64,000 nucleotides of DNA from Colwellia echini (GTDB lineage Bacteria; Pseudomonadota; Gammaproteobacteria; Enterobacterales; Alteromonadaceae). Shown in pieces: positions 9,540 through 19,088 of the stretch (position 1 is its first letter; each line of letters opens with the position of its first letter). The stretch covers positions 124,001 through 188,000 of the forward strand of contig NZ_PJAI02000007.1 of assembly GCF_002843355.2 (NCBI RefSeq), given 5' to 3'. Below the pieces are notes generated by a model. That model worked only from the letters and a program-made list of their open reading frames with translations. It had not been told where the DNA came from and searched no databases. A program made the translations under genes and the position numbers.

Positions 9540-10994
9540 ATGAAATTTATCGTTAAGCTTCAGTCTGAGATCACTCTTAAATCTCGCCCCGTTCGTAAAC
9601 GTTTTACTAAAATATTAGAGTCGAACATTAAAAATGTTTTACGTCGTATTGACGAAGAAGTCACTACTCGCATGAATTGGGATAATGTTGAAGTTAATAC
9701 TAAAGACAACTCACCACAAAACCGTGAACGTTTAATTAACGCCCTTAAGTGTATTCCGGGTATTCCAATGTTTTTAGAAGTTCAACAATCTGAATTTGTT
9801 GATGTTCATGACATTTATGAAAAAACCCTAGCTATCCACGCTAAAAACATCGAAAACAAAAGTTTCTGTGTTCGTGCAAAACGTACCGGAAATCATGACT
9901 TCAATTCTCTAAAAATTGAACAATATGTAGGTGGTGGTCTTAACCAAGCGGTAGAAAGTGCCAAGGTTAAATTAACCAAGCCAGACTTTACCGTTCATCT
10001 TGAAATTAAAAACAAAGACTTATTTATTGTTACGCAACGTCATATCGGTTTGGGTGGTTTCCCTATTGCAACACAAGAAGATGTATTGTCATTAATGTCG
10101 GGTGGTTTTGATTCAGGTGTTTCAAGCTACCAAATGATAAAAAAAGGCGCGCGTACACATTACTGCTTCTTTAACTTAGGTGGCTCTGCTCATGAAGTTG
10201 GCGTTAAGCAAATTAGCTACTTTTTATGGGATAAATTTGGTTCGTCACATAAAGTAAAATTCTTCGCGGTCGATTTTGAGCCGGTTGTTGCTGAAATATT
10301 AGAAAATGTTGAAAACAGCCAAATGGGTGTAGTGTTAAAACGTATGATGGTACGTGCTGCAACTAAAATTGCCGAGCGTGGTAAAATACAAGCCTTAGTT
10401 ACTGGTGAAAGTTTAGGTCAGGTTTCAAGCCAAACATTAACAAACTTAAATGTTATTAACCGTGTTACCGACACACTTATTTTACGTCCGTTAGCCGCTT
10501 ATGATAAACAAGATATTATTGATATTGCACGTGAAATTGGTACGGAAGAGTTCTCAAAAACTATTCCTGAATACTGTGGTGTTATCTCTAAAAAGCCAAC
10601 AGTAAAAGCGGTATTATCTAAAGTTGAAGAAGAAGAAAACAACTTTGATTTTGACGTATTAGATAAAGTGGTGAGCGAAACTCGTGTTTATGATATTCGT
10701 GATATAGGCAAAGAAACTGAAGAAGAAATTCGTGCAGTAGATTTGGTTGAAAATATTCCAGCTGATGCGGTTATTGTTGATATTCGTAGTCCAGAAGAAG
10801 AAGAAGACCAACCATTAGAGTTAGATAATGTTGAAGTAAAACATATCCCGTTTTATAAATTAGCTACACAATTTGGTGATTTAGACATGTCTAAAGAGTA
10901 CCTTTTATACTGTGATCACGGCGTAATGAGTAAACTACAAGCCCTTTACTTACTCGATAACGGCTTTACCAACGTTAAAGTTTACCGCCCATAA
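9540..10994 (+). CDS. thiI: tRNA 4-thiouridine synthetase / thiazole sulfur carrier ThiI
   Basis: ThiI introduces 4-thiouridine at position 8 of tRNAs and passes sulfur to thiamine synthesis. The domains are an N-terminal ferredoxin-like/THUMP region (about 1-170), a PP-loop adenylation domain with SGGFDSG (about residue 190), and a C-terminal rhodanese domain. Both catalytic cysteines are present, in [13 protein letters not shown] and in the active loop YCDHGVMSK near the C-terminus. The length of 484 aa matches the long E. coli-type form. IscS, encoded in this window at 48.6 kb, is the expected sulfur donor. Confidence 0.97.
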   Translation: MKFIVKLQSEITLKSRPVRKRFTKILESNIKNVLRRIDEEVTTRMNWDNVEVNTKDNSPQNRERLINALKCIPGIPMFLEVQQSEFVDVHDIYEKTLAIHAKNIENKSFCVRAKRTGNHDFNSLKIEQYVGGGLNQAVESAKVKLTKPDFTVHLEIKNKDLFIVTQRHIGLGGFPIATQEDVLSLMSGGFDSGVSSYQMIKKGARTHYCFFNLGGSAHEVGVKQISYFLWDKFGSSHKVKFFAVDFEPVVAEILENVENSQMGVVLKRMMVRAATKIAERGKIQALVTGESLGQVSSQTLTNLNVINRVTDTLILRPLAAYDKQDIIDIAREIGTEEFSKTIPEYCGVISKKPTVKAVLSKVEEEENNFDFDVLDKVVSETRVYDIRDIGKETEEEIRAVDLVENIPADAVIVDIRSPEEEEDQPLELDNVEVKHIPFYKLATQFGDLDMSKEYLLYCDHGVMSKLQALYLLDNGFTNVKVYRP

Positions 10995-11122
10995 TTCGTA
11001 AATAAACCATTTGACGTAAGGTTAAGATATAGGCGGGAGTTAATTCGCGTTTTTAATCGCTTAATAAAAGATTAGGTGTAAGCGCGAATTTATTCGTGCT
11101 TTTAGCCATTCATTAATAAAAA

Positions 11123-12214
11123 TTAACCGAGTGACTTAACCTCTTGCCACATTCGAGTATTCTCTGGGGTGGCAATACCATACTTTTCGCCTAAACGGTG
11201 TATGTAACCGTTTATGTAATCAATTTCAGTTGTGTTTCCGGCTAACACATCACATCGCATTGATGAGCAGTTTGTTGCTGTTGCTTTTGCTACGTTTTGC
11301 ACTGCTTTTTGTAAATCATCTAATTGTAAATTAATACCTACTGCGTAACTTACATCGCTGATCTCAGTTAATAAACAATGTATCTGCTCCGCAAAATTGT
11401 CATTATTGATCTCACCATTATCAATATCATTTATTGCAGTTATTGGGTTTATCACGCAGTTAATTGCAAGTTTTAGCCATTGTTTATCTGTTATATCTTT
11501 ATGAAAAGTAACTTTCGGTAATGCATCATTGAATAGTTTGGTTAGATGCTGTTGCTCGGTTAAAGTCAATTCGCCTAAACGATTTGCATCGGTAGAGTTA
11601 GCTGGTTTAGTATATTTTGTATTGCCGCTAAGTAATCCTATGTCACTTTGTCCTAAGCCTGTGTGGGTAATACTAAAAGCTGATTGTCGTAAACTACCAT
11701 GTGTGGTTAACATGGCTAAAATACGTTGTGATTTTGGCAGTAATTTAGCTATTTCTTCAAATGTTCCCATGCCGTTATGGGCAAGTATAATGATGCAATG
11801 AGGGGAAGTTATTTTTGCGATATTTTTTATCGCTTTAGCTATTTGATATGACTTTACGCACAATAAAATAACATCTGCAGATTCGATATCACTTAACTGG
11901 CTATAAATCAGAGGATAGGTTTGTTTGTTTTTTTGCCGATACGGTGTAAATTGATAGCTTGCTTCATTTAACTCAGTTGAACTTTTTTTCTTATTTTCAT
12001 CAAGGCTTGCATCAACATTTTTATTAAATAAATGTTGATTAGAGGCCAGTAACGATACTCTCTTTTTCTGTGTATCTTGAGTTTTTGATAAATGATGATA
12101 CCAAAGTAAACCTATTGCGCCTTGGCCAACGACAACTATATTACGTAATTGATTATCGGACTGCTCCTTGAATTGAGCAGAAGCTTTAGTTTGGACTGAA
12201 AGAGCATTAGCCAT
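11123..12214 (-). CDS. panE: 2-dehydropantoate 2-reductase
   Basis: This enzyme reduces ketopantoate to pantoate with NADPH in coenzyme A synthesis. After a 25-residue N-terminal extension the Rossmann motif reads VVGQGAIGLLW. The catalytic-lysine segment is DKQWLKLAINCVINPITAI and the C-terminal substrate motif is NTTEIDYINGYI. At 363 aa it is longer than E. coli PanE (about 303 aa), partly through a Lys/Asn-rich insert at about residues 60-90. It follows the VanZ-like gene by 21 bases on the same strand. Confidence 0.88.
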   Translation of the reverse strand: MANALSVQTKASAQFKEQSDNQLRNIVVVGQGAIGLLWYHHLSKTQDTQKKRVSLLASNQHLFNKNVDASLDENKKKSSTELNEASYQFTPYRQKNKQTYPLIYSQLSDIESADVILLCVKSYQIAKAIKNIAKITSPHCIIILAHNGMGTFEEIAKLLPKSQRILAMLTTHGSLRQSAFSITHTGLGQSDIGLLSGNTKYTKPANSTDANRLGELTLTEQQHLTKLFNDALPKVTFHKDITDKQWLKLAINCVINPITAINDIDNGEINNDNFAEQIHCLLTEISDVSYAVGINLQLDDLQKAVQNVAKATATNCSSMRCDVLAGNTTEIDYINGYIHRLGEKYGIATPENTRMWQEVKSLG

Positions 12215-12235
12215 AAAATTACTGTTACCTAGTGA

Positions 12236-12610
12236 TTATAATACTGCTTTACGTTGACGAAAAAATTTAACGTATAACCATTTTGCCAGTACAAATAAAC
12301 CTATACCAACAACATCGGCAAAAAAATCATTTAACTCACCATTACGATAACCTAAAAAGGATTGTCCCACTTCGGTCAGAGCAGCATAAAAAATAAGTAA
12401 AGGAATACAAAAGGGCAAAGACAATTTTATAACGGAATGGCTAACCCAAGTGAGAATAAAAAAACTAGTTAAGTGGCCGATAGTGTCGATAGTAGGAAAT
12501 TTAAATATACGCTTTCTTATATCATCGGGTAAAAGCTCATGAGCGAAAAGTAATGCGATTAAGATCACAATCACAGTGATGAAAAAATAAGTATGTTGGC
12601 GAGCTTTCAC
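12236..12610 (-). CDS. VanZ-like membrane protein
   Basis: The 124-residue protein has about four membrane segments and matches the VanZ-like family by DTIGHLTSFFILTWVSHS and ALTEVGQSFLGYRNGELNDFFADVVG; the EVxQ and R..D..D residues are the family hallmarks. VanZ confers teicoplanin resistance in some Gram-positives, but the role of these chromosomal proteobacterial members is unknown, so no function is assigned. It is probably co-transcribed with panE. Confidence 0.8.
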   Translation of the reverse strand: MKARQHTYFFITVIVILIALLFAHELLPDDIRKRIFKFPTIDTIGHLTSFFILTWVSHSVIKLSLPFCIPLLIFYAALTEVGQSFLGYRNGELNDFFADVVGIGLFVLAKWLYVKFFRQRKAVL

Positions 12611-12827
12611 GAAAAGCCTACAGTCAAATAGTAGTATGTCTCTATCTTAACATGCATTTTAAACTATGCCTGCGCTTTATTGGTTTACACTATAGTTGCA
12701 CCGCGTAAACGTGAAGGTATAATAGCAGGCATTAAATTAATTAAACTTATAGCTTAGTTTACCTATCGCTACTGCTATGTCGCTATTGCTTTAAGTAATC
12801 ACTAGAACCAGACAAGAGAAATAAATT

Positions 12828-13310
12828 ATGCCATCAATGGATATCGTATCAGAAACTGATTTAGAAGAAGTAAGAAATGCTGTCGATAATGCTAACCGTG
12901 AAATAACAACACGTTTTGACTTTCGTGGTGTTGAAGCAAGTTTCGAATGGAAAAAGCCTAATGTTGTACTTAAAGCCGAAGGTGATTTTCAATTAAAGCA
13001 AATGTGTGACATGTTAAGAAGTCAGTTAACTAAGCGTAATGTTGATGCTAAAGCGATGAATATTGAAACAGCAAGTGCTACCGGTAAAAACTGGAGTCAA
13101 CAAGTTAACTTTAAAGAAGGCATTGAAAAAGACGTCGCTAAAAAAGTGGTTAAATTGATCAAAGAAGAAAAGCTTAAAGTACAAGCTGCTATTCAAGGTG
13201 ATTCTGTTCGAGTAACCGGCAAAAAACGTGATGATTTACAAGCCGTAATGCGTTTATTGAAAATGGCTGAATTAGAGCAATCTTTCCAGTTTAATAACTT
13301 TAAAGACTAG
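12828..13310 (+). CDS. yajQ: YajQ family cyclic-di-GMP-binding protein
   Basis: The 160-residue protein begins [22 protein letters not shown] and continues [14 protein letters not shown], diagnostic of the YajQ/UPF0234 family with two ferredoxin-like repeats. Xanthomonas and Pseudomonas members bind cyclic-di-GMP and affect transcription. Older reports describe nucleic-acid binding. It stands alone between divergent neighbours. Confidence 0.93.
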   Translation: MPSMDIVSETDLEEVRNAVDNANREITTRFDFRGVEASFEWKKPNVVLKAEGDFQLKQMCDMLRSQLTKRNVDAKAMNIETASATGKNWSQQVNFKEGIEKDVAKKVVKLIKEEKLKVQAAIQGDSVRVTGKKRDDLQAVMRLLKMAELEQSFQFNNFKD

Positions 13311-13525
13311 TTTTCGAACTCAGCAATAAATATTATGGTTTTATCAATCGCGATATCACCATAATATTTACCTCATCTCTGGTTAGTTATTTTAAATTAA
13401 CAACTCCAGCTATATTAAATTTTAATTTAGAAAGCTCAACAAGCCTTAAACTTAATATTTCTCAATAGATTATTGATATTAATAGTCTTTAGTTATTTAT
13501 ATGGATTATTTCATAAAATTCATTT

Positions 13526-13549
13526 AGACGTCTATACGTTTAAACGTTG
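13526..13549 (+). promoter_or_regulatory. Three tandem MetJ operator boxes upstream of metA
   Basis: Three adjacent 8-base met boxes read AGACGTCT (perfect consensus), ATACGTTT and AAACGTTG. MetJ with S-adenosylmethionine binds tandem boxes cooperatively, so metA should be repressed when methionine is plentiful. The array ends 67 bases before the metA start. metJ is not in the window. Confidence 0.88.
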
Positions 13550-13616
13550 ACATAATCATCAATCCAAGTAACATTGTATTTCTCAATAATTTTGTGCTTT
13601 TTGTTAGGTGTCTATC

Positions 13617-14564
13617 ATGCCCATTAAAATTCCAGGTCAATTACCCGCTCTCTCAATTCTCGATAACGAAAATATTTTTGTTATGTCAGAAGATCGCGCT
13701 GCGAACCAAGAAATTCGTCCGATGCAAGTGGCTATTTTGAATTTAATGCCTAATAAAATAGAAACTGAAGTACAAATATTACGCATGCTGTCGAATACGC
13801 CATTACAGATCAACATTGAATTTGTACGTATTCATAAAAACGTGTCGAAAAACACACCAAAAGAGCATTTAGAAAACTTCTACTGCTTATTTGATGATAT
13901 TAAACACAAGCAATATGACGGATTAATTATTACCGGTGCGCCGTTAGCCTTACTTGATTATAAAGATGTAAGTTACTGGGATAAAATTTGCGAAGTATTT
14001 GACTGGGCAGATAAAAATGTTACCTCAACTATGTTTTCGTGTTGGGCTGCACACGCTGCGCTATATCATTACTACGGTTTAAATCGCCATTTACGTGATA
14101 AAAAATTGTTTGGTGTTTACACTCACGTGCCATTAGATAGCAAAGAAGAGCTAACGCGTGGTTTTGATGAACATTTCAATGTACCGCATTCTCGTTATGG
14201 TTATATTAACAAGAGCGATTATGAAAGCATTGAAGATATCTCGATATTAGCACAGTCACCTGATGCAGGCGTTTACTTAGCAGCGAGTAAAAATAAACGT
14301 CAAGTGTATTTAATTGGTCATCCTGAATATGATGCCTCAACATTACACGAAGAATTTTTACGAGATTGTAAAAAAGATAGTAGTACTACAATCCCTGAAA
14401 ACTACTATAAAGATAATGACATGCATAATGATCCAGTAGGATCATGGCGTAGTCATGGTAGTTTATTGTACACAAACTGGCTCAATTATTATGTTTATCA
14501 AATGACGCCATATCAATTAGATGCTGATCATATGACATCGACCGTGAAGAAAAAAGTTAACTAA
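13617..14564 (+). CDS. metA: Homoserine O-succinyltransferase
   Basis: MetA acylates homoserine in the first committed step of methionine synthesis. The catalytic cysteine is in MFSCWAAHAAL, and the HPEYD motif supplies the His/Glu pair. At the acyl-specificity position (Gly111 in E. coli, Glu in acetyl-transferring forms) the text GAPLALLDY has a small alanine, which favours succinyl-CoA. I use the ATG at 13617 (MPIKIPGQLP, 315 aa), which aligns with E. coli and has TTAGGTG upstream. The frame extends to a GTG at 13608. Regulation is by the MetJ boxes upstream. Confidence 0.96.
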   Translation: MPIKIPGQLPALSILDNENIFVMSEDRAANQEIRPMQVAILNLMPNKIETEVQILRMLSNTPLQINIEFVRIHKNVSKNTPKEHLENFYCLFDDIKHKQYDGLIITGAPLALLDYKDVSYWDKICEVFDWADKNVTSTMFSCWAAHAALYHYYGLNRHLRDKKLFGVYTHVPLDSKEELTRGFDEHFNVPHSRYGYINKSDYESIEDISILAQSPDAGVYLAASKNKRQVYLIGHPEYDASTLHEEFLRDCKKDSSTTIPENYYKDNDMHNDPVGSWRSHGSLLYTNWLNYYVYQMTPYQLDADHMTSTVKKKVN

Positions 14565-14596
14565 TTCTAATGGAGTCGTTAAATAAGTCATAACAG

Positions 14597-14650
14597 TAAT
14601 ACTCGCTTAATATTAGCCTCTGAACTTGGATAATAAGTTAGCGAGTATTA
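14597..14650. repeat. Inverted repeat in the metA-metH gap
   Basis: TAATACTCGCT (14597-14607) pairs perfectly with AGCGAGTATTA (14640-14650) around a 32-base loop. There is no T-run after the stem, so it is not a classical terminator. It may shape the metH leader or protect metA mRNA. I see no cobalamin riboswitch in this gap, although MetH needs B12. Confidence 0.6.
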
Positions 14651-14704
14651 TCAACTTATTGGATAAACAGCTCGAATAATGAAATATATTTACTGGACAA
14701 AACA

Positions 14705-17700
14705 ATGAAAAAACATGCTTCTTTTGCCTTATTTGAACAGCAACTTGCTAAAAATATTCTAATTCTTGATGGTGCCATGGGCACCATGATCCAAGCATAT
14801 AAATTTGAAGAGCAAGATTTCAGAGCCGATCGTTTTGCTGATTGGCATACTGATGTTAAAGGCAACAACGATATGTTAGTGCTTACTCAGCCAGACATTA
14901 TCAAAGCAATTCACCTTGAATACCTTGAAGCGGGTGCTGATATTCTTGAAACTAATACTTTTAACGCAACAACAATTGCCATGGCCGATTACGACATGCA
15001 AGAGTACAGCGCTGAAATTAACCGTGAAGCAGCAAGAATAGCTCGTGAAGCCGCTGACGAATACACTAAAAAGAATCCTGAACGCCCACGCTTTGTAGCT
15101 GGTGTTTTAGGGCCAACAAACCGTACCTGTTCTATTTCGCCTGATGTAAACGATCCTGCATTTCGTAACGTAACCTTTGATGAGCTAAAAGACGCGTATA
15201 TTGAATCAACACACGCCTTAATTGAAGGTGGCAGTGATATTATTTTAATCGAAACTATTTTCGATACCTTAAATGCTAAAGCGGCTATTTTTGCTGTTGA
15301 AACCGTATTCGATCAACTTGGTCAACGGTTACCGGTAATGATATCAGGTACAATTACTGATGCTTCAGGCAGAACATTATCAGGACAAACTACCGAAGCA
15401 TTTTACAACTCTCTTCGTCACGCTAAACCTGTTTCATTTGGTTTAAACTGCGCGTTAGGTCCAAATGAGTTACGTCAATATGTAGCAGAATTAAGTCGTA
15501 TTTGTGATACCGCAGTATCAGCGCATCCAAACGCAGGTTTACCTAATGCGTTTGGTGAATATGATTTAATGGCAGACGAAATGACCACCCATGTAGAAGA
15601 GTGGGCTAACTCTGGTTTTTTAAATATTATTGGTGGCTGTTGTGGTACTACACCTGATCATATTCGCGCTATGGCAAAAAGTGTTGCTAACATCGCGCCG
15701 CGTCAAATTGAAGAGCGACCAATTGCTTGTCGTTTATCAGGCTTAGAAGCCTTAACTATTGATAAAGACAGCTTATTTGTTAACGTTGGTGAACGAACTA
15801 ACGTAACAGGCTCTGCTATGTTCAAACGTTTAATCGTGGAAGAAAAATACGATGAAGCGATTTCTGTAGCCTTACAACAAGTAGAAAATGGCGCGCAAAT
15901 TATTGATATCAACATGGATGAAGGCATGTTGGATTCGAAAACTGCCATGGTTCGTTTTTTAAATCTTATTGCTGGCGAGCCTGACATTGCAAAAGTGCCA
16001 ATCATGATTGATTCCTCTAAATGGGACATTATTGAAGCAGGTCTTAAATGTATTCAAGGTAAAGGTATAGTTAACTCAATCAGCTTAAAAGAAGGTGAAG
16101 AAAACTTCCGCGAACAAGCTGAATTACTTCGTCGTTACGGTGCAGCTGTTATTGTTATGGCGTTTGATGAAGAAGGCCAAGCTGATACTCGTGAACGTAA
16201 GTATGAGATTTGTCACCGTGCTTATCATATGTTGGTTGATGAAATTGGCTATCCGCCAGAAGATATTATCTTCGATCCGAATATTTTTGCGGTTGCAACA
16301 GGTATTGATGAGCATAATAATTATGCGGTAGATTTTATTGAAGCGGTAGATGATATTAAGAAAAACCTACCTTATGCAATGATTTCTGGTGGTGTTTCAA
16401 ATGTATCTTTCTCATTTCGTGGTAACAACCCCGTTCGTGAAGCAATACATGCGGTGTTCTTATATTACGCCATTAAAAATGGTATGGACATGGGTATTGT
16501 TAACGCCGGTCAGTTAGCTATTTATTCAGACTTACCTGCCAATTTAAAGCAAGCGGTAGAAGATGTAATTCAAAATAGTGATGACGGCGCAACTGAGCGT
16601 TTATTAGATATCGCCCAAGAGTTTCATGGACAAGCAGGCGGACAAGCCGCAAAAGCTGATTTGTCATGGCGCGAGCTACCTATTAATGAACGATTAGCAC
16701 ATGCATTAGTTAAAGGTATCAATGAATTTATTATTGAAGACACTGAAGAAGCACGTTTAGCCGCAGAAAAGCCATTAGACGTTATTGAAGGTCCTTTAAT
16801 GGACGGTATGAACGTGGTCGGAGATTTATTTGGTGCTGGTGAAATGTTCTTACCGCAAGTAGTTAAGTCAGCGCGCGTAATGAAACAAGCTGTTGCTCAC
16901 TTAAATCCGTTTATTGAAGCCGGTAAAACAGAATTAAGCACTAATGGTAAAGTGTTGCTTGCTACGGTAAAAGGCGATGTTCATGATATTGGTAAAAACA
17001 TTGTTGGCGTAGTACTGCAATGTAATAACTATGAAATTATTGACCTTGGCGTAATGGTTTCTTGTGATGATATTTTACGTGTCGCCAAAGAAGAAAACGT
17101 TGATATTATTGGGTTATCTGGATTGATAACGCCATCTCTTGACGAAATGGTGCATGTTGCTAAAGAAATGAAGCGTACAGGGCTTAAATTACCTTTATTA
17201 ATTGGTGGTGCGACTACATCAAAGGCGCATACTGCCGTTAAAATTGAACCACAATATGACGAACCAGTGGTTTATGTATCAAACGCATCGCGCGCTGTTT
17301 CTGTGGTAAGTAACTTATTATCAAATGATCATAAAGCTAAGTTCTTTGCTAGTACGCAAGAAGAGTATGAACGCGTACGTGCACGTCATTATAAAAAAGG
17401 TCCGCGTTCAAGCTTAATTAGTTTGGAAGATGCACGTGCTAATGCTACGAAAATTAATTTTGATGACTACACGCCAACAAAACCAAACAAATTAGGCGTA
17501 ACCGTACTTGATAACCTTGATTTAAACGAAGTACGTAATTACATCGATTGGACGCCGTTTTTCATGACATGGCAAATGTCGGGTAAATATCCACTGATTT
17601 TAAAACATGAAGTGATTGGTGTTGAAGCCACTAAATTATTTAATGATGCTAACGCCATGCTTGATGATGTTATTAATAATAAAAAAATCTGTGCTAGAGC

Positions 17701-18397
17701 GGTATTTGGCTTATTTCCTGCTAACAGTAAGCAAGATGATATTGTGCTTTATACAGATGAAACGCGTAGTGAAAAATTAACGCGTTTACATCAACTACGC
17801 CAACAAAGTAAAAAGCCAGCAGGGCAGTTTAACCGTTGTTTAGCCGATTATATTGCACCAGCTGATTCAAACATTGAAGATTATGTTGGCGCATTTGCGG
17901 TATCTGCAGGTTTTGGTGTAGAAGAGTTAGTAAAAGCTTTTGATGCCGAACATGATGCTTATAACTCTATATTATTAAAAGCCGTTGCCGATAGACTAGC
18001 AGAAGCCAGTGCGGAATATTTACACGAAAAAATACGAAAAGAATACTGGGGCTTTGCACCAGATGAAGATTTAGATAATGACGCGCTAATTCGTGAAAGT
18101 TATCAAGGTATTCGTCCTGCACCTGGTTACCCTGCGTGTCCTGAACATACTGAAAAAGGTTTAATTTGGGATCTACTTAATGTTAAAGAAAACATTGATA
18201 TGGATCTCACCTCAAGTTATGCCATGTGGCCAGGTGCTGCGGTAAGTGGTTTATACTTCTCTCACCCTGAGTCAAAGTACTTTGCGGTAGCGAAGTTAGC
18301 TAAAGATCAAGTGATTGATTATGCAGCACGTAAAGGGATGACATTAGAGCAAGCAGAGCGTTGGTTGTCAGCCAATTTGGATTATGAACCTGAGTAA
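14705..18397 (+). CDS. metH: Cobalamin-dependent methionine synthase
   Basis: MetH transfers a methyl group from methyltetrahydrofolate to homocysteine through methylcobalamin. All four modules are visible in 1,230 residues: the homocysteine/zinc domain ([17 protein letters not shown], and the zinc motif [13 protein letters not shown]); the folate-binding domain ([21 protein letters not shown]); the cobalamin domain with axial His in [12 protein letters not shown] and its [11 protein letters not shown] segment; and the C-terminal reactivation domain ([12 protein letters not shown]). The length equals E. coli MetH (1,227). The downstream hairpin at 18442 terminates it. The cobalamin genes at 56-64 kb could supply its cofactor. 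Confidence 0.98.
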   Translation: MKKHASFALFEQQLAKNILILDGAMGTMIQAYKFEEQDFRADRFADWHTDVKGNNDMLVLTQPDIIKAIHLEYLEAGADILETNTFNATTIAMADYDMQEYSAEINREAARIAREAADEYTKKNPERPRFVAGVLGPTNRTCSISPDVNDPAFRNVTFDELKDAYIESTHALIEGGSDIILIETIFDTLNAKAAIFAVETVFDQLGQRLPVMISGTITDASGRTLSGQTTEAFYNSLRHAKPVSFGLNCALGPNELRQYVAELSRICDTAVSAHPNAGLPNAFGEYDLMADEMTTHVEEWANSGFLNIIGGCCGTTPDHIRAMAKSVANIAPRQIEERPIACRLSGLEALTIDKDSLFVNVGERTNVTGSAMFKRLIVEEKYDEAISVALQQVENGAQIIDINMDEGMLDSKTAMVRFLNLIAGEPDIAKVPIMIDSSKWDIIEAGLKCIQGKGIVNSISLKEGEENFREQAELLRRYGAAVIVMAFDEEGQADTRERKYEICHRAYHMLVDEIGYPPEDIIFDPNIFAVATGIDEHNNYAVDFIEAVDDIKKNLPYAMISGGVSNVSFSFRGNNPVREAIHAVFLYYAIKNGMDMGIVNAGQLAIYSDLPANLKQAVEDVIQNSDDGATERLLDIAQEFHGQAGGQAAKADLSWRELPINERLAHALVKGINEFIIEDTEEARLAAEKPLDVIEGPLMDGMNVVGDLFGAGEMFLPQVVKSARVMKQAVAHLNPFIEAGKTELSTNGKVLLATVKGDVHDIGKNIVGVVLQCNNYEIIDLGVMVSCDDILRVAKEENVDIIGLSGLITPSLDEMVHVAKEMKRTGLKLPLLIGGATTSKAHTAVKIEPQYDEPVVYVSNASRAVSVVSNLLSNDHKAKFFASTQEEYERVRARHYKKGPRSSLISLEDARANATKINFDDYTPTKPNKLGVTVLDNLDLNEVRNYIDWTPFFMTWQMSGKYPLILKHEVIGVEATKLFNDANAMLDDVINNKKICARAVFGLFPANSKQDDIVLYTDETRSEKLTRLHQLRQQSKKPAGQFNRCLADYIAPADSNIEDYVGAFAVSAGFGVEELVKAFDAEHDAYNSILLKAVADRLAEASAEYLHEKIRKEYWGFAPDEDLDNDALIRESYQGIRPAPGYPACPEHTEKGLIWDLLNVKENIDMDLTSSYAMWPGAAVSGLYFSHPESKYFAVAKLAKDQVIDYAARKGMTLEQAERWLSANLDYEPE

Positions 18398-18441
18398 TAC
18401 CAATTAATCTGGGTTTAATACGACAGATAAAAATGGCTAAT

Positions 18442-18479
18442 AAAAAAGCTGTACTTGATTGCTCAAGTACAGCTTTTTT
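18442..18479 (+). terminator. Intrinsic terminator of metH
   Basis: AAAAAAGCTGTACTTG pairs perfectly with CAAGTACAGCTTTTTT around a 6-base loop; the stem ends in a T run, and in an A run on the other side. It can serve both metH and the convergent hpf gene. Confidence 0.9.
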
Positions 18480-18542
18480 GTATTTTACTCAGGCTTTTTT
18501 AGCTAGCCTTTAGCTGTTTAGTGATAACTTACTAGGAAAGCC

Positions 18543-18881
18543 TTACGGGGCTGCCTGATACATGTCTGTTTGTGGTACAACAAACTTTGAATGGAATTTA
18601 GCGGATAGCACACCTTTGCGATGGGCAAGGGCTGCTTGTAACTTTTTAGCCACTTTTGCAATGGCAACATACAACTGTTTATCAGCAGCATGTACGGTTA
18701 CTTTTTCTCCTTCATAAAGGGTTGTTACTTCTAGTTTTTGCTGATGAGGCTCTACGGTGATGGTTGATTCGATAGTCATAAGTGTCGGATAATGCTTAGA
18801 TACTTTAGCTAGTTTATTTGTAATAGACTCTTTAATACCTTCAGTGATTTCTACGTGGTGTCCAGAAATTTCAATTTTCAT
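18543..18881 (-). CDS. hpf: Ribosome hibernation-promoting factor (short HPF/YfiA type)
   Basis: The 112-residue protein begins MKIEISGHHVEITEGIKESI and contains VHAADKQLYVAIAKVAKKLQAALAHRKG, the beta-alpha-beta-beta-beta-alpha fold of HPF/RaiA. It binds the 30S decoding site and promotes ribosome dimerisation or inactivation in stationary phase. The short length, without the long C-terminal dimerisation domain, indicates the gammaproteobacterial type. HPF and RaiA are hard to tell apart from sequence alone. The usual rpoN-ptsN neighbours are absent. Confidence 0.85.
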   Translation of the reverse strand: MKIEISGHHVEITEGIKESITNKLAKVSKHYPTLMTIESTITVEPHQQKLEVTTLYEGEKVTVHAADKQLYVAIAKVAKKLQAALAHRKGVLSAKFHSKFVVPQTDMYQAAP

Positions 18882-19088
18882 AATCTTACCTCGTTTGTTA
18901 TCTTAATCTTTAACTGCCATTTCATAATCCTCCTCTCGTCATAAAAATGCAATAGTAAAATGCTAGATAAATGCAATTAAATGTAACCAAAATTATAAGC
19001 TGTTGTATTCTATATATTGTAAAATTAGGGCATGAAAAATGCTTATGTTCGCATAGGAATTAACATAGGGAACTTTGATTTTTATATT

